Below are positions 1 through 24,472 of a DNA stretch of 60,000 nucleotides, piece after piece. The DNA is from Bolinopsis microptera (lineage: Eukaryota; Ctenophora; Tentaculata; Lobata; Bolinopsidae): NCBI RefSeq assembly GCF_026151205.1, contig NC_087078.1:3677675-3737674 (forward strand), in the 5' to 3' direction. Positions within the stretch are counted from its first letter, which is position 1. The number at the start of each line of letters is the position of its first letter. The position numbers were made by a program, and so were the translations under genes. The notes under the pieces are model-generated. The model was not told the DNA's origin, did not search any database, and saw only the letters and a program-made list of their open reading frames with translations.

Positions 1-11
1 TTTGTTAGAGG

Positions 12-15600
<15,589 letters not shown>

Positions 15601-17060
15601 GGGAGTTTTATCTGTTCTTGTAGAACAAGAGAGAGATAACGTATTTATATCTTCTTATCTGATAGTTTGGAGGTCCGAGAGAATGAGGGTCCTGCGATTT
15701 TGAACGCTGAGAAAGTGGAAGAAATATTTATGATTCTGTTGTGGGATAGCAGTTTACGGTACTTAACAGTACTTTGTGTGTGTCTATAATTGTGAGAGAA
15801 CTGCTAGATGTAGACGAGTTGATTGGAAGACTGAATTTTATTTTCTGTGTTCGAACTAATGTTAATACCCTTTCCAACCATTGTCTCTGCTCAAGTCAGG
15901 AAAAAGGATTCTATTGTGATTTATCCGGCAGAGGAATGTGTATTCAAACAAAGATCCTCAAAATACCCTAAACTGTTTTTTATTCTTAAAGTTAAATACT
16001 ACGCGATCAATTTATCTTTTCATTGATAGCATTCGTAGTGAAACATGAAACTCGTTAGATTTAATGTCTAGCATGGTTTTGCTACTTTAAGAGCGGAAAA
16101 TATTTCAGATTATCGATTCAAGCCCATTAGCATTAATCAAATTATGTTTTAAATTTTATTTTCAAGATTGAATTTGAAGCTGCGAATGTTATTTATTTAA
16201 AAGTGGAGCTGTTAGATCATAGATATTTTGGCAAATCTTTTGTGATCAGCTGAAGCTGAGAAAGAAATGAGCAAATCAATCACTATGCCTAACTTAAAAC
16301 CCGGGAATTCGGATATTATATCGTAGATTCTCCCGTCGATACCACTATAACAGTGACATTCATTTTAAATCATTATAAACTTATTGTTTGATGAAGATGC
16401 AACATCAGATTGGGTATATCCAAAATTTAGAAGCATCTCCCTATACCTTGTACCTTAAGTTTATTAACCGGCATAATTTAGTTTACCGACCAAATACACT
16501 GTGTTTTACTCTGCAACGACTAAATCTATTGAGAGGCGTTTTCAGTTTTCTTGTCTACACTAGGATGGTTATTTTAACGCTAATTTCGGCCAGTACAAAG
16601 TTCTTGAAACAAATGGATATTTCAATTTGGTAAACTTTGAACTTCCTCGATACTACCACTAAAACTACTCAAGCATCGAGAGACAAGAGTCGTTTTAGGA
16701 TTAATTTACAGAACACTAACGGCGATATTACTGACAACAGATACAAATACAATAGATTTGAGATTAAGTTCTAAAGCTTATGCACGACGCGGTTCACAGT
16801 ATCCAGTAGTGCATGATCGCACTACTCGCCACTATATTACGAGCCCCTGTTGATCTTAACTTACGATGTTTACTGCGCCGAACATAAATATTATAGCCTG
16901 AGGTCCCAGGTAAGACTATGTCAATTCTTCGTAGCTCGGCGAGGCCCAGTAGCGCATGTATCCGATCTAGTGAGAAGCATATAATAATTGAATGCGCAGC
17001 CCATTAACGCTTCGTGCTACAATGTACAACATCGCAACACAACTGTCGATCTATCCCACT
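15601..17060 (+). other. OGT 3' flank, no gene recognised
   Basis: This AT-rich stretch after the OGT stop should hold the 3' UTR. I could not place a canonical AATAAA close to the stop. From about 16860 dispersed repeat fragments start; a stretch near 16885-16965 recurs in reverse or direct form around 22335 and 23112. Confidence 0.5.
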
Positions 17061-17720
17061 TCAAAGAACGATTGTAGGTTTATAACCTACCAGGACGCAC
17101 GCCGAATTGGACTCGTCGACGGTACTATTTGAAACAAATGTTTTACGAGTATCACCCGTTAAAATAACGCTCGTTCCTTTTATTTTCTATAAACCCTAAT
17201 AAATATCATTATGATTAACCAATAAATAGACTGGGATAAGACATAAAATGGACTTGTCGATTGTTTGCTCTAACCAGAGCCCTCTCGCTTGCAGTAGCGC
17301 GCGTGAAACAAGCGCGTCACGCAGTACGCGTAGGCACATGGCTATGTGAAGTCGATTGTTTATGCAATGGATTAATACATAATATAACGGGTGATACTCT
17401 TGACCATTGTTAATGGTCCGGCGCGCGCTACTTTTTAGCACTTGCCATCGGGCCAATATTTCGAAAAGAAAGCAGCGCGCTACTTCGAAGAAATTTAGAC
17501 GAGTAACACCCGTCAAGTGATACTTGTAAAATATTTAAGTTTCAAGACCGTCGACGAGTCCAACCCGGCGTCCAACCTACCATTAATGGACTAACATAAT
17601 TTAACCCTGCACTTCGAAGAAATTTAGACGAGTAACATCCGTCAATTTCCCGATCCGTGATGGCGTATTTTATCATATTCAATACCACATGGGGACCCCA
17701 GTCTTTACTATTTATAAGCA
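17060..17720. repeat. Mosaic of CpG-rich dispersed repeats
   Basis: Fragments of several short repeat families are packed here in both orientations. One copy of the TTGTAGGTTT...CACCCGTTAA element runs from 17072 to about 17161. A reverse copy with GACCGTCGACGAGTCCAAC is near 17546. Two copies of CTTCGAAGAAATTTAGACGA end near 17500 and 17632, and a related one occurs in reverse near 48305. I see no coding sequence. Confidence 0.7.
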
Positions 17721-18120
17721 CTAGCAGGAACCCGTTTAACTAAACCCTAAAATGGTGTCAAGACTCAAGAGACTAAAACAATTATTACCTATTTAATTCG
17801 CGTTTTTGACACCACTTGGGGTACCAAATTTTGGGCTCTAAAACTCCTATTTCTTGGCCAATTTTTTTTATTTTTTTCATGCTGATTTGGAGGCCATTAA
17901 AACATTTGACCCAGTCAAAAAAGTTCCAGTTGTATATCTTTTACGGTTTTTGCAGAAATTCTTGTAGGTTTACAACCTACCAGGACGCGCGCCGAGTTGG
18001 ACTCGTCGACGGTCCTGTAGGTCCAATATATGGAACAAATATTTTACGAGTATCACCCGTTAAAGAAATTTGCGTTAAAGTTGATGCCGTGGTGTCAGTA
18101 AAATGGCACGGATAAATATA
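17721..18120 (+). repeat. Dispersed repeat family A, copy 1 (next to PLE)
   Basis: This copy starts CTAGCAGGAACCCG and contains the inverted words GGTGTCAA and TTTTGACACC and the string TTTGACCCAGTCAAAAAAG. It ends near GATGCCGTGGTGTCAGTAAA. Related copies lie at 24157-24360 and 41302-41575. It abuts the Penelope-like ORF directly upstream, so it may be that element's terminal repeat, but independent families could give the same picture. It is interrupted by a 103-bp insertion (17961-18063). Confidence 0.75.
17954..18070 (+). mobile_element. 103-bp short element with AGAAATT duplication
   Basis: Compared with copy 3 at 41302-41575, copy 1 of family A has an extra 103 bp (17961-18063) flanked by AGAAATT on both sides. 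The insert starts near TTGTAGGTTTACAACCTAC, a perfect 7-bp hairpin. It continues with an outer CAGGAC/GTCCTG pair around the hairpin CGAGTTGGACTCG, and ends TATCACCCGTTAA. Other copies lie at 17072-17161 and 22698-22767, with partial ones near 17395, 17546 and 21641. Confidence 0.75.
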
Positions 18121-18184
18121 TATATCCCACAGACATCAGAGGACGTTAATCAAAGGTACTCTTCCCAAGGTTGAAGACTTGTCA

Positions 18185-20638
18185 ATGGAAAACATGTCCA
18201 GAACAGTTGTAAATCTTACAGACAAAGAGCTTAGTAAAGAGCAACTCTATGTCTTTTTCTTGTCTCACAAGTTTGCACCTACACCTCCCCTACCAGATCT
18301 AAGCCGCTTCGAGAACGATTTGTGTAGATGGTTTTCTAAAATGAGAGCTAAAGTTGTATTTGATAGCTTTAAATGTGGACCCAACAAAGCAGATAAGAGA
18401 GTTACTGACATGGAACGTTGTCTTATAAAGACTGATGCATCACGTACTTTCGAATCTTGTAAAAACCCTGCACTTGAGGCGTTTATAAAATGCTGCAGAG
18501 CAGAAGTAGACCTCCACAGGCCAACTCAGAAATTCGTCTCACCAGATAACATCGCTGCGCCCATCAGAGCAGCTCTCAAAGAAGTCAAAGGTTGGAAAGA
18601 CATTGTTATCAGACCATTCGATAAAGGAGTAGGATTCTTCCTTCTTAGTGAAGAAGATTATATTCAACGAATAGGTGTACATTTAAATGATAGATCTGTA
18701 TATAGTATTGTAAATAATGTAGATGATTTAGTTGTAGAATTGATTGATAAAATTTCGAATTGGACAATTGAGTTTAAAGATGAATTAGGTATGTCCAAGA
18801 AGGTCAAGGAGTGGGTTATTCCATGTACTGAGCTTAACCAGCCTGGAAACATGTACCTGAATCCCAAGGCACACAAACCACCTTTGTATCCTGGGAGGAT
18901 GATTACCACCGGCTGTGGTTCATACCTTGAAAACCTTTCTGCCTTGACTGCGTATGAATTGAAGAAGGCTACTTTGAATTACAGAATTATTGATACCCCT
19001 CACTTTCTGAGGAAGATTGATAGCCTGAACGAGTCTAGCATATTGTTGGGAAAGGAGGTTATACATGTTGCCATCGATATATCTAACATGTTTACCAACA
19101 TTCCTAGGGATATGGGGATCCAACAATGCACTAAGCACCTGAATAAAAGGAGTAGTGGTGATCAATTGTTTAGTACAGAATGCATTATTAGTGCACTAGA
19201 AATTACTCTTGATTACAACATTGCTTCATTTAACGGTATAACATACCGCCAGGAGCGTGGAGCAGCGATGGGTCCCAAGAACTCATGTGAGTATGCTGAT
19301 TGTGCTATGGATAAGATTGATATCTTAGTTAACGAAGGAGATCTAGAATATGGCCCGCCTCATAGACCAGCATTCTGGGGTAGATTACGTGATGACATTT
19401 ATATGGCTTGGCCCGGTACTGTTGAGGAACTATTACAATTCATGGAATGGCTCAATAGTATCCACCCAAACCTTTTGTTTACTTACGACTACTCTAGGGA
19501 CGGCGTTGAGTTTCTAGACACCTATGTCTATGCTGTTGGTGATGTTGTCCACACCAAACTCTACCCTAAACCTAGTGACACCCACTGCTACCTTATCCCC
19601 ACGTCATGCCATAGGAACCATGTTGTAAAAAACATACCTTTTGGAGTGGCGAGGCGGGTGAGACAGAACAACAGTGAAGACACTAACTTCTTGGAGCAGA
19701 GAGAGGTCTATACACGTTACCTTCTAGCCCGAGGTTATCATTCCAGTATTATAGAAGATGCCTTTAACAAATTTAGTGATATAGCTAATAGGAAAAACTT
19801 GTATACCCTTAAAGACAAGGATGAGTCGACTGCTTGTTTAATACCCATGGTGATGGATCAAAATCCAGCACTTCCCAACATGGGGGGCATTATCCATAAG
19901 TATAAGCACCTTCTCAACCTTGATCCGGCCCTGAAGAAGCTGGTACGTGCGGACAGTGTATTCGTGAGTCATCGAAAGAATCAAACTATCGGTGGCATGC
20001 TTGTACACAATAAGTACCGTGCCAGTGGAACTTTAAACTGTGATAATGAGAGAGAAACAACTGCAAGTCAGATCCAGGAACCAGACTCCGAAAGTCTAAG
20101 GGCGGTTCCCGGGGCTGTCGACCCAGGGTGCCATGCTTGTGGTAAATGCTATGTTTGTAAGCAAAATTTCCTGTCCCCCTGTTCCAACTTTAGTAGTCAC
20201 CATTCTAAACAAGTTTTCCCTATAACTAAGTATATATCTTGTCAGAGTTATAACCTCATTTATTTAATGGAGTGTAAGACTTGTAAACAGTCGTATGTCG
20301 GTTATACTACCTCAAATCTCCCTAAGAGATTCTCTAACCATAAGAGTCACATAAAGAAAGGTATAAGAAGTTGTAAATTAGTTAACCATTTTTTAGATAT
20401 TGATCATGATTTAGATTTTAGTACCATAGCCTCCTATAATTCCTCACTTAGTAAGCACCTTTCTGTCATTATAGTAGACGCTTTAGTATTTGAGCCTAAT
20501 ATTAGTAAAGCAGACAAAGAAAAGGCTATGGAAGCTAGAGAGGGGTTCTACCAGACCCAATTGAAAACCCTTGAACGGTTTGGGGGTATGAACACCCTTG
20601 ATAGTAACCATATACTTTTTAAATCTGCCGGAGCTTAG
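18185..20638 (+). CDS. Penelope-like element RT/GIY-YIG polyprotein
   Basis: An uninterrupted frame of about 817 codons encodes a Penelope-like retroelement protein. The first ATG is at 18185; the frame is also open upstream, so the start is uncertain. The N-terminal part (KFAPTPPLPDLSRFENDL) and the block PFDKGVGFFLLSEEDY are typical. RT motifs include AIDISNMFTNIP (first catalytic Asp), RQERGAAMGPKNSCEYAD and RLRDDIYMAW (the DD pair). Near residue 640 comes a Cys-rich knuckle CHACGKCYVC, followed by a GIY-YIG nuclease core with LIYLMECKTCKQSYVGYTT. Such elements use the GIY-YIG endonuclease for target-primed integration. The frame has no break and all core motifs, so the copy may be young. 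The family A repeat lies directly upstream. Confidence 0.93.
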   Translation: MENMSRTVVNLTDKELSKEQLYVFFLSHKFAPTPPLPDLSRFENDLCRWFSKMRAKVVFDSFKCGPNKADKRVTDMERCLIKTDASRTFESCKNPALEAFIKCCRAEVDLHRPTQKFVSPDNIAAPIRAALKEVKGWKDIVIRPFDKGVGFFLLSEEDYIQRIGVHLNDRSVYSIVNNVDDLVVELIDKISNWTIEFKDELGMSKKVKEWVIPCTELNQPGNMYLNPKAHKPPLYPGRMITTGCGSYLENLSALTAYELKKATLNYRIIDTPHFLRKIDSLNESSILLGKEVIHVAIDISNMFTNIPRDMGIQQCTKHLNKRSSGDQLFSTECIISALEITLDYNIASFNGITYRQERGAAMGPKNSCEYADCAMDKIDILVNEGDLEYGPPHRPAFWGRLRDDIYMAWPGTVEELLQFMEWLNSIHPNLLFTYDYSRDGVEFLDTYVYAVGDVVHTKLYPKPSDTHCYLIPTSCHRNHVVKNIPFGVARRVRQNNSEDTNFLEQREVYTRYLLARGYHSSIIEDAFNKFSDIANRKNLYTLKDKDESTACLIPMVMDQNPALPNMGGIIHKYKHLLNLDPALKKLVRADSVFVSHRKNQTIGGMLVHNKYRASGTLNCDNERETTASQIQEPDSESLRAVPGAVDPGCHACGKCYVCKQNFLSPCSNFSSHHSKQVFPITKYISCQSYNLIYLMECKTCKQSYVGYTTSNLPKRFSNHKSHIKKGIRSCKLVNHFLDIDHDLDFSTIASYNSSLSKHLSVIIVDALVFEPNISKADKEKAMEAREGFYQTQLKTLERFGGMNTLDSNHILFKSAGA

Positions 20639-21727
20639 TTTTAGTTTTAGTATATTTTGTAGATTTTATTTAGTTATACCATTATTCCAGAGACGTGCAT
20701 ACTACATTTTTTACTTAAGTATTAATTTTACAGGTTTTTTGTTGTGATTTTAAGCGAGAATCAGTTATCAGTATTTAGATAAGAGATAAGATAAGAGTAC
20801 ATTTTTAACGGCTTTCAGTTTCTTTTTTAAATTTCAGTTCATCAGATTTTCCCACTGCTTTTAGTTTGTATTTATTCTCAATTGTATATGATTCGTATTT
20901 GTTGTAGTTACTTTATTACCTGAGGACCCCAGGCTTTAATGTTGGTAAACAATAGAGATTAGGCGGAATGACAGGCTGAGCGCGGCCCAGTAACATATTT
21001 GAAAATCGTGTATATTTCTAAACATTTTTTGTATGTTTATTATTTATGCAACCTGACACGCGGATTTGTGCAAAATAGTAATACTAACTCAAAATAATAA
21101 TAATATGCTATCAATTAGTCCCCAGCCACATAGCGGGATGCGAACATGGTGAAATTAACAATGTACTTGAACAGTTCAGCACCGCGCGCCAACAAAATAA
21201 CTTTGCGCAGGCAGACACGTGGGCGATAACTAAACTGGGGGCGAGGGCTCGTACGCACGCACGCACGCTCGGACGGACGCAAGCTACCATATACAAAAAA
21301 CCTCGTTCCCTAACTCTTGTCCTTAACTCTTTTGCGCCTGAGTCATGGATCGGGAAAATGCAAATGGGACAATTTTATTGTTTATTGTTTCTTATACTTG
21401 CCTCACGTCACGGCTATATTTTGGCTTTTGCCACAATGTTGCTGTGCGCCGCGCAGCAGGCAGGGGCAACGCGCTCGCCACTCAATCGCGTAACGTTGCA
21501 TGTTGGTACCCCGTTGTAGTTTGTATCACGTTGCGACCCCACGGTCGTTTCACTATGGTCGTCCTGGCGATACTTCGTGCGCGGCGGGTCATACAACGTA
21601 TGACAAGTTGTAGTCGTACGTACTGTAGTTGAATTGTTAGTTGTAGGTTTATATTTATAACTTACCTATTTGGAACAAATATTCTTGATTCTACGAGTAT
21701 CACCCGTTATATTAATAAATTGTTAAT

Positions 21728-22125
21728 TGTAGGTTTCGCTCCTACTAAATCGCTCGCCCAAATTTTAAGAAAATTCTTGTGAAAAGGCCCTTTAGGCATG
21801 AAAGTGATCTACAATCTATATCGGTTTATTTTTGGACGCTGATTCCGAATCACCCCCCATGACGTAGGGTTAAAATGCTTCCCTGGAGAGTTATGGTCAA
21901 AAAACCGTTTTGGTCACGTGACAGGCTAGTAAAACGTGATTCGATTATTTAGGGCTCGGGTTAGGGTTAGGGTTGTGGTTAAGATTATGGATAGCTTCGG
22001 GGTTATGGTTAGGGTTAGGGTTGGGATTAGGGTTTATGTAAAACCGTTTTGTACGGCTGCAAAACCAAAAAACCAAAGTCACGTGAAATTTTTGGGCGAG
22101 CGATTTAGTAAGAGCCTGTAGGTTT
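21728..22125. mobile_element. MITE with telomere-like core, 9-bp duplication
   Basis: A 380-bp element (21737-22116) is bounded by the 9-mer TGTAGGTTT at 21728-21736 and 22117-22125. Its ends are inverted: the left starts CGCTCCTACTAAATCGCTCG and the complement of the right reads GGCTCTTACTAAATCGCTCG, continuing with CCCAAA on both sides. The interior holds degenerate TTAGGG runs (21960-22040) and TCACGTGA words near both arms. It is non-coding and looks like a second Mutator-type MITE carrying telomeric sequence. Confidence 0.8.
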
Positions 22126-22688
22126 AGATGAGTCAGACTTACTACACTCGAGCGCGAAAAAAATATACAACGTGTGTCGAAGTTGGACTCGTTAACAGTC
22201 TAATATGTGGCCGGAACTAACATTTTACGGTTAATTGTTGATTCACGATGTCAATCCTTCGCATCTCGCCGATCTGGTTGCGAGAAGCATTATTTGATGC
22301 GCGCGCGACCCAGTAGTGCATCGCGCTACAAGGTTAATTGACGATGTCAATTTATCGCAGCTCGGCGCGGCACAGTAGCGCATGTCGCTGTGAGAAACGC
22401 GCCTCATTGAGTGCGCGGCGCGGCACAGTAACGCATCGCGCTACAAATTTTGCGGGTATTACCCGCGTTAATATCCCCGCTGAATTGAAAAATGCGCACC
22501 CGTGCACCCATCGATCGGCCAGCTCTCTCTTGCAAATTTAAAACGTAATTATGAACTAATTGGACAAATTAGGTGATTATAGAGGATACGCCGTTAAAAT
22601 CGTTACTGCTAGATCAAAACTTAACTTGGGACTCCAGGCTATGTATAATTATGTTTATAAACATAAAAGCTGCGGTTGAATGACTTGT

Positions 22689-22776
22689 ATCACGTCGTTG
22701 TAAGTTTATAACCTACCAAGACGCGCGCCGAGTTGGACAACAAATATTTCCGAGTATCACCCGTTAAATCACGTCG
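22689..22776 (+). mobile_element. 70-bp short element, 9-bp duplication ATCACGTCG
   Basis: This is a shortened copy of the element at 17961-18063. It runs from TTGTAAGTTTATAACCTACC to TATCACCCGTTAA (22698-22767) and is flanked by the exact 9-mer ATCACGTCG (22689-22697 and 22768-22776). The part around the CGTCGACGG hairpin is missing. The exact duplication shows that this is a mobile unit. Confidence 0.8.
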
Positions 22777-22952
22777 TGACCCCAATTTTCGTTTCACTAC
22801 AGGGGGTATATATAGTGGTAGCAATTTTATTCTCATTCTCTTGTATAAATACTTTTTGACTTTTTGGTGAATTTACTTTTTATATTGGGTCGGACTTTAC
22901 CATTGTAATTTGACTTTTGAATCGATTAATCCGTTTATAGGTCAAAAGTAAA

Positions 22953-22990
<38 letters not shown>
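22953..22990 (+). repeat. Poly-G run of 38
   Basis: An uninterrupted G homopolymer lies in the repeat mosaic; the length may be unreliable. Confidence 0.95.
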
Positions 22991-22991
<1 letters not shown>

Positions 22992-23197
22992 AATTTCTGA
23001 AAACCTGGACGTCCGGATATTTTCGAGCGTACTAAATCACTCTACAGTCGATCTTCGAGATTGTTCTAAAAGGGCCCCCGACAGTTGAAACCAACTTCAA
23101 TCGATGTATTTATTACCTGGGGACCTCAGGCTATTATGTTCATAAACATATATAGAGATTAGGCGAAATGACAGGCTGAGCGCGGCGCAGTAATGTA

Positions 23198-23380
23198 TTT
23201 TCGGACGCTGATTCCGAATCACCCCCCATGACATAGGGTTAAAATGCTCCCCTGACGAGATATAGGCGAAAAACTGTCTCGATCACGTGATATGACCGTA
23301 TAAGGAAGTTAGTCTAATTTCTCGTTAGGGTTAGGGTTTCAGCATATGCTTTTGTTAAGGATTGGGTTAGGGTTAGGGAC
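23198..23380. mobile_element. Partial relative of the 21737 MITE
   Basis: The stretch GGACGCTGATTCCGAATCAC with the following ACCCCCCATGACATAGGG matches 21836-21870 closely, and it is again followed by a CACGTG word and by TTAGGGTTAGGG runs (23325-23375). No clear inverted end or target duplication was found, so it is called partial. Confidence 0.65.
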
Positions 23381-23442
23381 TGTCTCTCTATTGACTGTCT
23401 CTGATCCATTTTAGATGATGAAAATAATTCAATCTGAAACAT

Positions 23443-24003
23443 TGTCATTTTGTAAGGATTTTCGGTGTCATTTTGTGAGGCATTTTGATCAAAATTGATG
23501 ATCAAACAAACACATTTAGGCTCATCATGAGCTTACTGGGTTTAAGAATACCAATAATTAGGCAAGGGGCATCCAATATAAATATGCCATCTTTGTATCA
23601 TAAAATAAAATTGTCATTTTGTGAGGCATAACACTGTCATTTTGTGAGGCTAGGTCATTTTTTTGTCATTTCTTCTACCAAAGTCACTAAATCAGTTTTT
23701 TTATTTGACCAGAGTAGTCTGTGATTGACATAAGTCATGGTAGTACCTGGTTTTCTGGGGTTAAATTCAAAACTTTGGTCTCCATTCTGGGTAACAGTTA
23801 GGCGGGGCAATGACTGAACAGCAAAAACGTCCATATTTATGTAAGAAATATAGATTCTATGTCATTATCATTCCTTGGGAAGTGTTAATTAATGCTTTTT
23901 CTTTCATACAGTAAAAGGAATAGGGTTCAATGTATAGGGAACCTAAGCTACAGCATGGTCTATGTGGGCTGTCATTTTGTGAGGCCTGTCATTTTGTAAG
24001 GCC
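23443..24003 (+). repeat. Scattered TGTCATTTTGTGAGGC words
   Basis: The 16-mer TGTCATTTTGTGAGGC or its variant with TAAGG occurs at 23443, 23466, about 23612, 23635, 23970 and 23986. The spacing is irregular and the copies are all in the same direction. I do not recognise the family. Confidence 0.7.
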
Positions 24004-24156
24004 GATACCCGTAGATAAATAATTAATGTTGGTGGGGAAATATTTATTATATATTTTTTTACATAGTGCGATGATATTTTGTAGACATGTGACATGATGT
24101 GATGTCATACATTTTACTTTACTTTACTGCTTAAAATAATAATTGTACTACATAAT

Positions 24157-24360
24157 TAGCAGGAACCCGTCTAACTCTAAAGTGGTGTCAAGAGACAACA
24201 ACATTTATTTATTTAGTTATTTTGACACAACTTGGGGGTCCAAATTTCGGGACCTAAAGTTCTTATTCCTTGACCACTTTTTAATATCTTCATACTGGTC
24301 AAAAGGCCATAAAAGCATTTGATCCAGTCAAAAAGGTTTCAATGGTATATATCTATCAGG
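24157..24360 (+). repeat. Dispersed repeat family A, copy 2
   Basis: This is a diverged copy of 17721-18120. It starts TTAGCAGGAACCCG and has AAGTGGTGTCAAGAG and TTTTGACACAACTTGGGGG, then GATCCAGTCAAAAAGG. It lies about 100-300 bp upstream of the ZYG11 start region. Confidence 0.75.
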
Positions 24361-24472
24361 GTTCGTTTTTTAATAGTTGTACTATTTTTTGTGGCAGGTA
24401 ATATCTTAAATTAAAAACTCACCCTTTGCAGGATAAAAGAATAATGTAAGTTCTTAATTGCAAATCACAGCT

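Larger units (their letters stand above)
20639..24440. repeat. Transposon graveyard between PLE and ZYG11 gene
   Basis: About 3.8 kb has no cellular gene. It contains a repeated block ACCTGAGGACCCCAGGCT (near 20920, again near 23116 and in variants near 22630), the words GACAGGCTGAGCGCGG (20970, 23170, and 48520 in variant form), two telomere-motif MITEs, a 70-bp short element, a 38-nt poly-G run (22953-22990), a family with TGTCATTTTGTGAGGC words (23443-24003) and family A copy 2. A block CGCGGCGGGTCATACAACGT near 21580 recurs near 48482, showing that this mosaic is dispersed. Confidence 0.75.

Noticed and set aside
17721-18180. Hammerhead ribozyme in the PLE flank
   Set aside because: I looked for the CTGATGA...GAAA core on both strands near the element and did not see a convincing one.
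18664-19165. Minus-strand ORFs within the PLE
   Set aside because: They are shadows of the RT frame with no family resemblance.
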